Assembly (NCBI RefSeq): GCF_024436055.1
Contig: NZ_JANFNH010000039.1
Coordinates: 1-64,000, forward strand
DNA from: Streptantibioticus rubrisoli
GTDB taxonomy: Bacteria; Actinomycetota; Actinomycetes; Streptomycetales; Streptomycetaceae
Length of the DNA stretch: 64,000 nt
Direction: 5' to 3'
A model generated the notes under the pieces. That model was given only the letters and a program-made list of their open reading frames with translations. It made no database searches and had not been told where the DNA came from. This document shows positions 7,735-16,334 of this stretch, one piece after another. The first letter of the stretch is position 1; each line of letters starts with the position of its first letter. Made by a program: the position numbers and the translations under genes.

Positions 7735-8966
7735 ATGGAAGCGATATTCGCCGAACTCGCGGCAGACCTCGCGCCGGTATGCCGCCGCCGCGACCTGCGG
7801 GCCAACGGAGTGTTGTACCTGCGCGGGTTACTGATGCCGGGCGTTGCGGGCAACTGCTGGTCGATCGCGGAGGCGGTCGGCCATGACCGGCCGTATCGCC
7901 TGCACCACCTGCTCGAACGCGCCCACTGAGAGGAGGACGCCGCGAGAGACGGCCGTGGGTCAGCAGTATTCCGGCACGATGGGCCGGGTCGAGAACGTTA
8001 TCGTCGCGGTGTACACGACGTACGCGACCAAGCGGGGCCACGCCCTCATCGACCGGGACCTGTACGTGCAGGCTGACTGGTTCGACGATCCGGCGCGGAT
8101 GGCGACGGCGGGTTTCCCTGAGGATCACGCATTCGCCACCAAGCCGGCGCTCGCCCTCGCGCAGGCGAAACGCGCGCTGGCCGCCGGGGTCAGACCGCAG
8201 TGGGCGACCGGGGACGAGGTGTACGGACGCAGCCGGGAGTTGCGCGAGTTCTTGGAAGGCGCCGGCATCGGCTATGTGTTCGCGGTGGCCGCCAAGCACC
8301 AAGTCACTACCTCCGGCGGCGGCGCATGCGCGCGGACCAGGCACTGCACCTGGTCGATCGGGACGGATGGAACCGCCGCTCGTGTGCAGCGGGCGCGAAG
8401 GTCCTCGCTACTACGACTGGGCCTGGATCGCCACCGACCACCCGCGCCGATGGCTGCTCATCCGCCGCTCCATCGCCGACCCGAGCGAGATCGTGTACTT
8501 CTACGCCTACGCGCCCTAGGGCCATCCCTGCCCCCTGACCGACCTGGTCAAGATCGCCGGGATGAGATGGAGGGTGGAGGACGACTTCCAGGGCTCGAAA
8601 TCCACCGTCTCACTCGACCAGACCCAGGTCAGGCGCTACCGGGCGTGGAAACGCCACGCCACCATGGCCATGGCGGCCCTCGCCCTACTCGCCGTACTCG
8701 CGGCCATCGACAAGACCAGCCACCCCGCTCCCATCCTGCCCGACGATCCCGACCAGGGCCCGCCGGCCGATTGCGGCGCGATCGCGCTGACCGTCCCCGA
8801 GGCCCAGCGGCTGTTTCACCTGCTCACCACGCACATCTGCGACCTACCGCCGCCGACCATGCGCGCCCGGATCGCCCGGCATCTGAACTGGTCCGACTGG
8901 CGACGACACCACCAGGCCCGAGCCCGCTGGCACCACTACCGAACCCGACTCGCCTTCAATGAATGA
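7735..8966 (+). pseudogene. Decayed IS701-family transposase
   Basis: The parts of an IS701-type transposase appear in order but in different frames. Frame 1, 7735-7929: N-terminal domain (LRANGVLYLRGLLMPG, SIAEAVGHDRPYRLHHLL). Frame 2 from about 7955: QQYSGTMGRVENVIVAVY, LIDRDLYVQADWFDDP, FATKPALALAQAKRAL, DEVYGRS. Then a short frame-1 piece (RADQALHLVDRDGWNRR). Frame 3 from about 8400: GPRYYDWAWIATDHPRRW, an in-frame TAG at 8517, then CPLTDLVKIAGMRWRVEDDFQ and the C-terminal LNWSDWRRHHQARARWH. Part of the catalytic region between 7929 and 7955, where VVDETGF-like sequence would be expected, is missing. It is certainly inactive. Confidence 0.85.
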
Positions 8967-9528
8967 CACCGCGTCAGGTCGCGATCTACGGCTGGAGAAC
9001 TACGCGAGGAAGTGGCTCCCAATCTCACTGGAAGACCGGTGCTTGCCGGTCCCGAAAAACTCACACAACCCGTCTCGAACAAACCAACTCCACATGCTTC
9101 GCCCCACGAGAAGCTCGACGACCACCTTGCCACCTAGGGCATGGTCTAGGTCGGGAAATATTTTTGACCAAGAGGTCACTTGGCGTTATGGGGTGGTATT
9201 CGTCGAGGCGGAAGCGTGTTTGGTGGTGCCCGGGGTGCGGGTCGGCGTTATGTGGATGATCGGATGAGCGCGGTCTGCTTGTATCGTGCATCCGGCGGGA
9301 AACTGGCCAGGGTTTCCCGTATGAGAGGGCCGGGGAGTTGCCTATATGAAAAGGCCGATTGGCGCGAAGTCGAATGCCGGTCGACCCCAGCGGACCGGCG
9401 GGCGAATTCCGGTTGCCGATCAGTGGCCTTCTTCGTTGCGTGAATATGCGCGGTAGCTGAATGGGGCCAGCAACCCGTTCTCATCCGGCTACGTCTCTCC
9501 CCTCAAGTCCCCAACAGGGAGGTTCCCC
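8967..9528. other. Intergenic region upstream of the lanthipeptide operon
   Basis: No convincing gene lies here; short frames on both strands have poor codon bias. The stretch is locally AT-rich around 9150-9185 (AAATATTTTTGACC), which could hold a promoter, but no clear -35/-10 pair was found. It must contain the lanA promoter. A ribosome-binding site AGGGAGG at 9516-9522 lies 6 nt before the lanA ATG. Confidence 0.5.
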
Positions 9529-9690
9529 ATGCCATTGGCTGCGACTCTCGAACCCGAAAAGGTCGAGGACGTCTTCGACCTCGACGTCCGCGAGTTCGGC
9601 GGTGAAGCCGACACCGAGATGCGGGCCTTCACCGACTGCACCTGCGTCCCGATCTCGTGCTGCACCTGCATCACCTGCCCGAACTGCTGA
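9529..9690 (+). CDS. lanA: Class I lanthipeptide precursor peptide
   Basis: A 53-residue peptide, too short for most gene callers. The leader (about residues 1-33) contains the FDLD box at 16-19, the FNLD-type motif recognised by class I LanB enzymes, followed by VREFGGEADTE. The core is roughly the last 20 residues, FTDCTCVPISCCTCITCPNC, with 7 Cys and 5 Ser/Thr. The strong AGGGAGG ribosome-binding site is 6 nt upstream, and lanB and lanC follow on the same strand, so this is the substrate they dehydrate and cyclise. Unusual: more cysteines than Ser/Thr, alternating C-T-C blocks, and no obvious protease site; an MRA before the core is one possibility. Core resembles no lantibiotic I know. 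Confidence 0.9.
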   Translation: MPLAATLEPEKVEDVFDLDVREFGGEADTEMRAFTDCTCVPISCCTCITCPNC

Positions 9691-9707
9691 CCGGCCAGTG
9701 AGGTAGA

Positions 9708-9743
9708 GCGGCGGGCGCCCCCGCGAGCGAGGGCGCCCGCCGC
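9708..9743 (+). terminator. Intercistronic hairpin between lanA and lanB
   Basis: GCGGCGGGCGCCC at 9708-9720 pairs exactly with 9731-9743 around a 10-nt loop. Placed just after the precursor gene, it probably acts as a partial terminator or RNA stabiliser so that lanA mRNA exceeds lanB mRNA, as is common in lanthipeptide operons. Confidence 0.75.
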
Positions 9744-9829
9744 GTCCCCGTCCCCTTTCACCTGCGCCGTCCCCCCTGCGCCCGCCGGGCCGTTTCGCGA
9801 TCGGCCCAACACGCCGGAAAGGCAGGCCG

Positions 9830-12800
9830 TTGAACACAGACCCGTTGTTCCGCTGCGAGGAACAGCTCATGCTGCGTGCCCCCGTCCACCCGGTCGCCCG
9901 TGCGCTCGACACGATCGCCGACTGGCCGTGGTCAGTGGGAGAACCGGGAACACCCGAAAGCCCGAGCGCATCGCGCGAGACGGCGCCCGGCGCGCCGGAG
10001 CCGCACGCGCGGCCGGTGGACGGGAAGGAGACGACCGCTGCCGAACTCGCTTCGTGCATCGCAGAGCTGGCGGACGACCCCCTGGTCCGCGAGGCCCTGG
10101 CGGTGTCGAGTCCCTCCCTGGCCAGGGAGATCGAGGCCGTACGAGCGAGCGGGCCGCGCTCGCACACACACGGCCAGCCCGCCGGGCTCGTACGAGTGCT
10201 CCGAGCACTGGCCTTCTACCGGCTCAGAATGTCCGGCAGGCCGACCCCGTTCGGGTTGATGGCCGGGGTGAGCGGGGCCCGGCTCACCGACGACCTGGCC
10301 GAGGTGCGGGGACGGCTCGGGACAGCGCACCGGCGCGCGGTGCGGCCCGACCGCGGCTGGTTGACCGCGCTGGTCGCCGAGTGGGAGCGCCGCCCGCACA
10401 TCCTGCGCGGACTGCGCCTTGTGGCCAACAACCTGTGCTTCGCCCGCAACGGCCGCGTCGTGCTGCCGTATGTACCCGACCTGTCGACCAGCGGACCGCC
10501 CCAGCGCACCCTGCACGAAGTCAGCGTGCGCCACACCGCGGCGGTGCGCACCGTCCTGCGCGCCGCACACCGGCCGACGCTCGCCGCCGACCTCGCCGAT
10601 CGGCTGCTGGCGGAGTTCCCCCAGGCCACGCCGCAGACCGCGCAACAACTCCTGGCCCAACTCGTGGAGAAGGAACTGCTGCTGACCGAGTTGCGTCCGC
10701 CACTGGAGTGCGCCGACCCCCTCGGCTACGTAAGAGCCACGCTGGAGCGCGTACGAGCGGCTCCCGCGCCCTCCTACGTGCCCGCCTCACCGCCTGAGCC
10801 CGCGTCCCCGCCACACGGCCCGCGCCCCGGCGAATTCGACCAGCCCGGTGAGCTCGACCAGATCGACGACGTGCGCCAGGCCATCCGCCACTACGCGGCC
10901 CAGCCTCTCGGCCGTGGGCAGGCGGCGTGGCGGGCGATGGTCGCACGGATGCGCGACCTGTGCCCCGCAGAGCATCCCGCGCACGTGGATCTCCTCCTCG
11001 ACGCCGACGTCCGGCTGCCCCGGACGGCGTCGCAGGAGGTGGCGCGCGCGGCGTCGCTGCTGTGGCGGCTCTCGCCGACCGACGAGGGCAGCCCGGCGCT
11101 GCGGCAGTACCACGCCGACTTCCTGGAGCGATACGGGCAGGGGCGGGCGGTGCCGGTGAAGGAGGCACTCGACCCCGACGTCGGGCTGGGCGCCCCCGCC
11201 GGGTACCGCTGGCCGCCCAGTAGCCGTCCCCAGCCGCCCGAACCACCGCCAGACACCGCACGCGCCCGGCTGCTCGCCGCGCTCGCCCAGGAAGCGACGC
11301 TGACTGCAGCGCAGGAGGTCGTGCTGACCGACGACCATCCGCTGGTCATCGGGCTCGCGCGCGACGAGGGCCGCGCGCCGGACTCGTTCGAGGTCATCGC
11401 CCGGGTGATCGCCCGTTCCGCGCGCGAACTCGCCGAGGGATGCTTCCAGTTGGTGCTGCACGGGGTCTCGCCCTGTGCCGGTGCGGCGCAGGGCAGGTTC
11501 TGGCACCTGCTGCCGGACAAGGAACGGCACGCGCTCAACGAGCTGGCCCGGTTGGCGGCCGCGCCTAACGGCGGCGAGGCCGTGCCGGTGCAACTGTCCT
11601 TCTCCACATCACGAGCACGGCACGCCAACGTCACTCAGGTGCCTTTGTGGCTCGACCGGATGCTGACGGTCGCCGCGTACTGCGATCCGGACGACCCGCG
11701 CACGATCGGCCTCGACGCCCTCGCGCTCCACGCCGACCTCGACGGGCTCCACCTAGTGGACGCCGAGACCGGGCGAGAGGTGCGGCCCCGGACCTTCCAC
11801 ATGCTCAACGTCGGATGGAACGCGCCCAACGCCGCCCGCCTGCTCTCCGAGATCGCCTACAGCGGGGTCCGGGCGTGGCAGCTGTGGCACTGGGGAACCG
11901 CCGACGCCCTGCCGTACCTGCCGCGCGTCCGTTACGGGCGCACGGTGCTGTGCGAGGCCCGCTGGCGCCCCGGGCAGGCACTGCAAGGGGAGTTGGCCGG
12001 TGGATTCGCGCGGTGGGGCGCGGCGGTGGCGGCCTGGCGGCAGCGCTGGCACGTCCCCGAGCGGGTCTGCCTGGCCTACGCCGACCAGCGCACCGAGCTG
12101 GACCTGACCTGCGAGCAGCATCTCGCCCTGCTCAGACACGAGTTGGGCCGCCGCCCTGAGACCGTGCTCCAAGAAAGCCGCGCCGGCGAGTGCGGATGGC
12201 TCGCCGGCCCTGGAGGCGCGCACACCAATGAGGTGGTCTTCCCCCTGGTACGCAAGGCGTGCGACGGTACGGCCTCCACCAACGCTCGCATCGAGACCAA
12301 GTGGTCTCGGCCTCGGCCTGCTGTCGGCAGGCCCGTACACCCACCCGGCGGGGAGTGGTTGTACGCGGCGCTGTTCTGCTCGGCCCAGCGCCATGAGGAG
12401 GTCTTGGCCACCCAGCTCCCCGCATTCCTCGACACGTTGCCCACCGAGGTGGACCGCTGGTTCTTCCTGCGATACGCGGATCCCCGCACCGGCCCGCATC
12501 TGCGCTTGCGACTACACGCGCCCGCGCAGGTCCTGGCCGAACAGGTGCTGCCCGCTCTGCACGCATGGACGGCCAGGCTGCGCTCTCACAGCCTGGCCCA
12601 CCGACTCGTCCTGGACACATACGAGCCGGAGCTGGAGCGGTACGGCGGACCGGAGGCCATCGAGGCGGCGGAGCAGGCCTTCCACGCCGACAGCCGGATG
12701 GTGCTCGCCCAGCTCCAGCTGTTGGCGAACGGCGAACTCACCATAGAGCCGGTGCTGCTGGCCGGCGCCAACCACGTAGACATGGTGCGCCGGTTCTGCG

Positions 12801-13225
12801 GCGGAACCAGCGAACGGGCGCGTGCCCTGTCGCCCGGCGGTGACCCGCCCTGGCTCGACTGGATGCTCGCCACCTTCCCCCGCAAGCAAGCCGAACACCG
12901 CGAGTTCCAGCGGCGGCGCGCTCAGGCCCTCGCCATCGTCGACCCCTATGACAACGGTGGCGGCCTCGCGGAACTGCCCGGCGGCGCGAAGGTGCTGCGG
13001 CTGTGGGAGGAACGCGCCGCGGCGATCGCCGCGTACAGCCAAGTCACCGGCAAACTGGCGGAACCCAACAGCGCCCCCGCCCACCGCGTGCTGCCCTCGC
13101 TGCTGCACATGCACGCCAACCGCCTGCTGGGCATGGACCGTGACGCCGAACGCGCCTCGTACGCCATCGCACGCGGCGCACTCCAAGCCCACCGGGACCG
13201 CCGAGTCCACGGAGGCAACCGATGA
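9830..13225 (+). CDS. lanB: Full-length class I lanthipeptide dehydratase
   Basis: A 1131-residue single-chain LanB, the expected length for an enzyme containing both glutamylation and elimination domains. It uses glutamyl-tRNA to glutamylate Ser/Thr of the precursor and then eliminates glutamate to give dehydroalanine/dehydrobutyrine. N-terminal dehydratase part: RVLRALAFYRLRMSGR followed by PTPFGLMAGV near residue 140, the standard motif. C-terminal SpaB_C-type elimination domain from about residue 840: EWLYAALFCSAQRHEEV and DRWFFLRYADPRTGPHLRLR. TTG start at 9830 with GGAAAGGCAGG upstream; the next in-frame residues match family N-termini (DPLFRCEEQLMLRAP). Its ATGA overlaps the lanC start, so translation is coupled. 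A paper-thin alternative is a thiopeptide dehydratase, but those are split into two proteins. Confidence 0.95.
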   Translation: MNTDPLFRCEEQLMLRAPVHPVARALDTIADWPWSVGEPGTPESPSASRETAPGAPEPHARPVDGKETTAAELASCIAELADDPLVREALAVSSPSLAREIEAVRASGPRSHTHGQPAGLVRVLRALAFYRLRMSGRPTPFGLMAGVSGARLTDDLAEVRGRLGTAHRRAVRPDRGWLTALVAEWERRPHILRGLRLVANNLCFARNGRVVLPYVPDLSTSGPPQRTLHEVSVRHTAAVRTVLRAAHRPTLAADLADRLLAEFPQATPQTAQQLLAQLVEKELLLTELRPPLECADPLGYVRATLERVRAAPAPSYVPASPPEPASPPHGPRPGEFDQPGELDQIDDVRQAIRHYAAQPLGRGQAAWRAMVARMRDLCPAEHPAHVDLLLDADVRLPRTASQEVARAASLLWRLSPTDEGSPALRQYHADFLERYGQGRAVPVKEALDPDVGLGAPAGYRWPPSSRPQPPEPPPDTARARLLAALAQEATLTAAQEVVLTDDHPLVIGLARDEGRAPDSFEVIARVIARSARELAEGCFQLVLHGVSPCAGAAQGRFWHLLPDKERHALNELARLAAAPNGGEAVPVQLSFSTSRARHANVTQVPLWLDRMLTVAAYCDPDDPRTIGLDALALHADLDGLHLVDAETGREVRPRTFHMLNVGWNAPNAARLLSEIAYSGVRAWQLWHWGTADALPYLPRVRYGRTVLCEARWRPGQALQGELAGGFARWGAAVAAWRQRWHVPERVCLAYADQRTELDLTCEQHLALLRHELGRRPETVLQESRAGECGWLAGPGGAHTNEVVFPLVRKACDGTASTNARIETKWSRPRPAVGRPVHPPGGEWLYAALFCSAQRHEEVLATQLPAFLDTLPTEVDRWFFLRYADPRTGPHLRLRLHAPAQVLAEQVLPALHAWTARLRSHSLAHRLVLDTYEPELERYGGPEAIEAAEQAFHADSRMVLAQLQLLANGELTIEPVLLAGANHVDMVRRFCGGTSERARALSPGGDPPWLDWMLATFPRKQAEHREFQRRRAQALAIVDPYDNGGGLAELPGGAKVLRLWEERAAAIAAYSQVTGKLAEPNSAPAHRVLPSLLHMHANRLLGMDRDAERASYAIARGALQAHRDRRVHGGNR

Positions 13226-14610
13226 CCCATCCCCACTCCGGCGCGCCGTCGGCCGCCGATCCCACCCGCCCCAGCGGTCCCACCGCACCAGGTGACGCCA
13301 CTCGGCCGGAGGATGAACTTGCCGCCCACGCGCGGCGAATCGCCGCCGACATTGCCGCCCGTCTCGCAGACCCGGAGCAGGTGGCCGCCACGGCCACCGC
13401 GCCGGACAACCTCGTACGGTTCCCCGGCCAGCCCGCCTTCGGGCCCTGGGCGCCACTGGCGCTCGCCGAGGGGTTCTCCGGAACCGCACTGCTCCACGCG
13501 GAACTTGCGACCGCCGACCCGAGTCACAGACGCCTCGCCCACGCCCATCTCGCACGGGCCGCACGGTCGTTGCCCGCCGGTGGGCACCCCGGCGGGCTCT
13601 TCCAGGGCCCGGCGTCGCTGGCCTTCGCCGCCCTGGCGGCCCGGCAGGCACCCGGCGACTACGCGGCCCTGCTCGAGCGACTCGACGGCGTGATCGTCCG
13701 GCGCACCCGGGAACTACTCGCCGCCGAGTCCGAGCGCCTCGCGGCCGGGCAGGCCGGGGTGAGCATGCACACGTACGATCTGATCAGCGGCGTCACTGGA
13801 CTCGCGCGCTACCTGCTGGCACGCCAACCACGCCACGACGACCTGGTAGCCGACGCCTGCCGTTACCTGGTCCGGCTAGCCCAGCCCATCACGGTGGCCG
13901 GGACGCCGCTTCCCGGGTGGTGGGCGCCCCACACGCCGACGATCGGCCGGGAAGCCGACTTCCCCCACGGGCACGTCAACCTCGGCCTCGCGCACGGTAT
14001 TTGCGGACCACTCGCGCTGCTGGCTACCGCGCGCACCCTGGGCGTGAAGGTGACCGGGCAGGACGAGGCGATCGCCGCCATCGCCCGGTGGGTGCTGGAG
14101 CGACAGCTGCCCGGCGGCCAATGGCCCGCGATCGTACGCCCGGAGGACCTGCTACCGGGCGCCCCGCCGGGCGAGCCCACTGGTCGCACGGCGTGGTGCT
14201 ACGGCACACCCGGCGTAGCACGCGCCCTCTTCCTAGCCGGCCGATGCCTGGAACGCGCGGACTGGCGAGGCGCGGCCCTTGACGCGCTCGCCGAGGCCCT
14301 GTCCGACCCATACGGGATGCACGACTGGGCGCTGTGCCACGGCTGGTCCGGACTGCTCCAGGTGACCTGGCGGATGGCGCACGACAGTGGCGACGCGCGG
14401 CTGGCGAGGCGCCTGCCGGACCTCGCCCGGCACATCCTCGCAAACTACGCGCCCGACGCCCCCTTCGGCCTGCGCCACGATGACCCCCTCCAGGCTCGCG
14501 ACCGCGCCGGACTCCTCGAAGGCGCGGCCGGAGCCGCGCTCGCCCTCCACACCTACGCCTGCGACATGCCACCCCACACGGCCTGGGACGCCGCCTTCGG
14601 CCTCGTCTGA
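13222..14610 (+). CDS. lanC: Lanthipeptide cyclase LanC
   Basis: A 462-residue zinc-dependent cyclase that adds Cys thiols to dehydrated residues to form (methyl)lanthionine rings. The three LanC blocks are present: LAHGICGPLALL near residue 257, AWCYGTPGVARAL with zinc ligand Cys326, and LCHGWSGLLQ with ligands Cys372 and His373. The first 60 residues are a low-complexity Pro/Ala extension before the alpha-toroid starts. The ATG at 13222 overlaps the lanB stop by 4 nt. No LanD, LanT, protease, immunity or regulator gene follows: the operon ends here and the next kilobase is gene debris, so export and leader removal must be provided elsewhere or have been lost. Confidence 0.95.
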   Translation: MTHPHSGAPSAADPTRPSGPTAPGDATRPEDELAAHARRIAADIAARLADPEQVAATATAPDNLVRFPGQPAFGPWAPLALAEGFSGTALLHAELATADPSHRRLAHAHLARAARSLPAGGHPGGLFQGPASLAFAALAARQAPGDYAALLERLDGVIVRRTRELLAAESERLAAGQAGVSMHTYDLISGVTGLARYLLARQPRHDDLVADACRYLVRLAQPITVAGTPLPGWWAPHTPTIGREADFPHGHVNLGLAHGICGPLALLATARTLGVKVTGQDEAIAAIARWVLERQLPGGQWPAIVRPEDLLPGAPPGEPTGRTAWCYGTPGVARALFLAGRCLERADWRGAALDALAEALSDPYGMHDWALCHGWSGLLQVTWRMAHDSGDARLARRLPDLARHILANYAPDAPFGLRHDDPLQARDRAGLLEGAAGAALALHTYACDMPPHTAWDAAFGLV

Positions 14611-14681
14611 GGGGCGGGCTGACGACGCTGTACCCAAGGACAGAAACCGGGCCAACGGGCCCTCCGAGGCAGCTGTATAAG

Positions 14682-14697
14682 ATCGCAGATCTGCGAT
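14682..14697. promoter_or_regulatory. Perfect 16-bp palindrome downstream of lanC
   Basis: ATCGCAGATCTGCGAT is a perfect palindrome with no spacer. It lies 72 bp after lanC and ahead of the remnant region. Its symmetry fits a dimeric regulator operator (GntR/WhiH or TetR type) left over from a lost gene, but no target gene is next to it. Confidence 0.4.
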
Positions 14698-15044
14698 GTT
14701 CCACACGAGATTTATGCACGGCCGCTGCATGCAGCCCTGCTCATCTCTGCCGGGAACGGTGCGCGTCGGCATGAGCATGGCGCCGCCCCCCAGGGCGACG
14801 CCATGTGGTGCACAGCCGTTGAAGCGTCGGCCTATCCGGCAGCCCGGACCGCCCGAAGGGACTGGGACTGCCACCCCGGCCCACCCCGCCCGAGCCGGAA
14901 CCGCATCCGTGAACCAGGCCAGCCAAGGCGAGTTCACCGGCGCCAACGGCGTTGCCGTTGGCACGAGCGGAACAACCGGCGACGGCGCAAGCCTGTCGCT
15001 GTTCTCTCTTAGCGAGGGCCGCCCGCGCAGCAGGTCGTCCTTCC

Positions 15045-15165
15045 CGGGGGTGTCGGCTCCACATTGGGCCTCACGGTACGGCGAGACGGCGCACCCGCCG
15101 ATCCTGCTGGTGTTCAACAAGGTGGGAGCCCGCGATCCCCACGCCTCGATCCAGACGCAACGTCG
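15045..15165 (+). pseudogene. Possible remnant of a replication-relaxation family protein
   Basis: The frame reads PHWASRYGETAHPPILLVFN then KVGARDPHASIQT, resembling the C-terminal portion of actinobacterial replication-relaxation proteins carried by integrative plasmids. The sequence before and after loses similarity. A weak call from memory of the motif only. Confidence 0.3.
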
Positions 15166-15298
15166 CGTCACCGGGTGGAGATCGTCCGCTACCCGGGGCG
15201 GTTATGACGCGTGGTCAACTACAGGATGCGGGCCTGTGGAGAGCTGCCCCACCCTGTGGATCCGGGCGCCACGCGGGGAGTTCGGGTGACCTGATGGC

Positions 15299-15528
15299 TC
15301 ATGCGAGCACGACGGGGTAGGCGGTGCCGAGTCGGCCGGTGCGGCGCCCGTTGATGCTGTGGGCGTTGGCGTGTTCGAGGGTGGCTTGGGTGGGGGTGCT
15401 GGTGGTCTTGCTCTCGTACATGGCGACGTCGGCGGTGCGCATCAGCCGTGAGCGGTTCCGGGTGCCGATGACGTCCGGGGTGGCGTAGCCGACCGCCACG
15501 GAGATCCCCCCTCGACACCTGGACCGAA
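15299..15528 (-). pseudogene. C-terminal fragment of a GGDEF domain
   Basis: On the minus strand the frame reads GGISVAVGYATPDVIG, then RSRLMRTADVAMYESK, the characteristic end of a diguanylate cyclase GGDEF domain (S-x-G-V-A then A-D-x-A-M-Y-x-x-K). A stop codon sits just upstream of GGIS (about 15529), and the GG(D/E)EF signature and everything before it are missing. Dead remnant of a c-di-GMP signalling gene. Confidence 0.6.
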
Positions 15529-15860
15529 CTTATGGAGGCCACCGTCGAGCGGACGGGTCGCCTGGACAACCCCTACAAGGTCGTCGAGCGGGCCGGGCCG
15601 ACGGGCCGGGTGAACGGCCAGGCGGCGGCCGTGGGCCCACAGCGTGGGATGGTCGGCGACGCGCTGGACGGCTGCGGCATCCAGGTGGTCGCGGTGCGCG
15701 GTGTCGAGCTGGACCAGCTCGACCCACACCTCGACCTCGACGGCATCGAACGCCGCCACAGCGCCCACTGCCGGGGCCTGGGGGACTCCGGAGCGGCCAT
15801 CCGTATCCTGGACTGGACGGCCTACGCCGCCCTCTGGCCGTTCCATCTGGTGGACCGCCG

Positions 15861-15889
15861 TTGACATATGTTCGGGCCGTTGTCTTAAT
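15861..15889 (+). promoter_or_regulatory. Sigma-70-like promoter of the sulfur operon
   Basis: A perfect -35 hexamer TTGACA at 15861-15866, a 17-nt spacer, and a -10-like CTTAAT at 15884-15889. A start site near 15896 would put the riboswitch within the first 10 nt of the transcript. Such a consensus-like vegetative promoter is uncommon in Streptomyces. Confidence 0.65.
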
Positions 15890-15902
15890 TACGGCTCAGA
15901 AC

Positions 15903-15982
15903 GGTCATGAGTGTCAGCGACAAGCCCTGGCTTGCTGACCGGCAACCCTCGCGCCGCGGTGGGGTGCCCCAGGTGACGACCC
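15903..15982 (+). ncRNA. S-adenosylmethionine riboswitch, SAM-IV class
   Basis: The RNA begins GGTCATGAGTGTCAGC and closes with GGTGACGACC. P1 forms between GGTC and GACC; P2 between GTCAGC and GCTGAC enclosing AAGCCCTGG; the conserved core CCGGCAACCCTC follows, then GCGGTGGGGTGCCCC, whose CCAG can pair with CTGG in the P2 loop as the pseudoknot. This is the layout of the actinobacterial SAM-IV riboswitch, which shares the SAM-I binding core. It is an OFF switch: when SAM (hence sulfur supply) is plentiful, downstream genes are repressed. It controls the leader peptide and the ABC transporter operon that follow. Confidence 0.8.
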
Positions 15983-16040
15983 GACCGATGAAGTTCGGTA
16001 AGCGCGAGGCCCCCAGGGCCGGAAGAGTGACGGTGACGCC

Positions 16041-16190
16041 ATGCACGCAGCTCCCAGGACGGCGACGCGCCGCCCGCAGGGCTGCGTACGGCCGTACGCG
16101 AACCTGCTCGTCGCCGACCGTGCCGTCGATCTGCTCCGCGTGAACAGCGCACTGTGTACCGCACCGGGCCGTGCCCGCTGTCGGGGCTGA
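16041..16190 (+). CDS. Sulfur-type leader peptide 1
   Basis: A 49-residue open frame (MHAAPRTATRRPQGC...) between the riboswitch and the transporter. Its C-terminal half, AVDLLRVNSALC, matches the pattern of putative leader peptides found ahead of actinobacterial sulfur genes ([HA]-[VI]-D-L-x-R-V-x-[SG]-[SA]-x-C), followed here by a second cysteine near the end. Translation of the Cys codons may sense cysteinyl-tRNA supply and tune expression. The start is not backed by a strong ribosome-binding site, and a shorter peptide from an internal start is possible. Confidence 0.55.
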   Translation: MHAAPRTATRRPQGCVRPYANLLVADRAVDLLRVNSALCTAPGRARCRG

Positions 16191-16334
16191 CACCTCCCCG
16201 CAGTTCCCGCACTTCCTGACGAACACCGCGCCCGCGGTGTGCCGTTGCCCTCCTCCGCCCCGGTACCTCGCCGTCGTGTGCGCCGCCGCACGCCGCCGTG
16301 CCTCCGGGGTGTTCCCACCCAGCCGGAGCCCACC

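Larger units (their letters stand above)
14611..15860. other. Scrambled remnant region without intact genes
   Basis: Between lanC and the sulfur operon no frame looks like an intact gene. Recognisable pieces are a possible replication/relaxation-protein tail near 15045-15165 and a GGDEF tail on the minus strand at 15299-15528. A plus-strand frame at 15532-15864 (110 codons, DPHLDLDGIERRHSAHCRG, AIRILDWTAYAALWPF) has coding-like composition but no family I recognise; it may be another remnant. This looks like a decayed integration hot spot. Confidence 0.5.

Noticed and set aside
5870-8344. An 824-codon minus-strand frame
   Set aside because: Only the last 218 codons encode a real protein (TetR); the rest is antisense to the TIM-barrel gene and IS701 remnant.
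9461-9706. 81-codon frame overlapping lanA in another phase
   Set aside because: Poor codon bias and no ribosome-binding site; the lanA frame has leader motif, RBS and natural stop.
14696-15289. 198-codon plus-strand frame after lanC, considered as an extra lanthipeptide gene
   Set aside because: Composition is not coding-like, it has no lanthipeptide transporter or protease motif, and only a short segment resembles a mobile-element protein.
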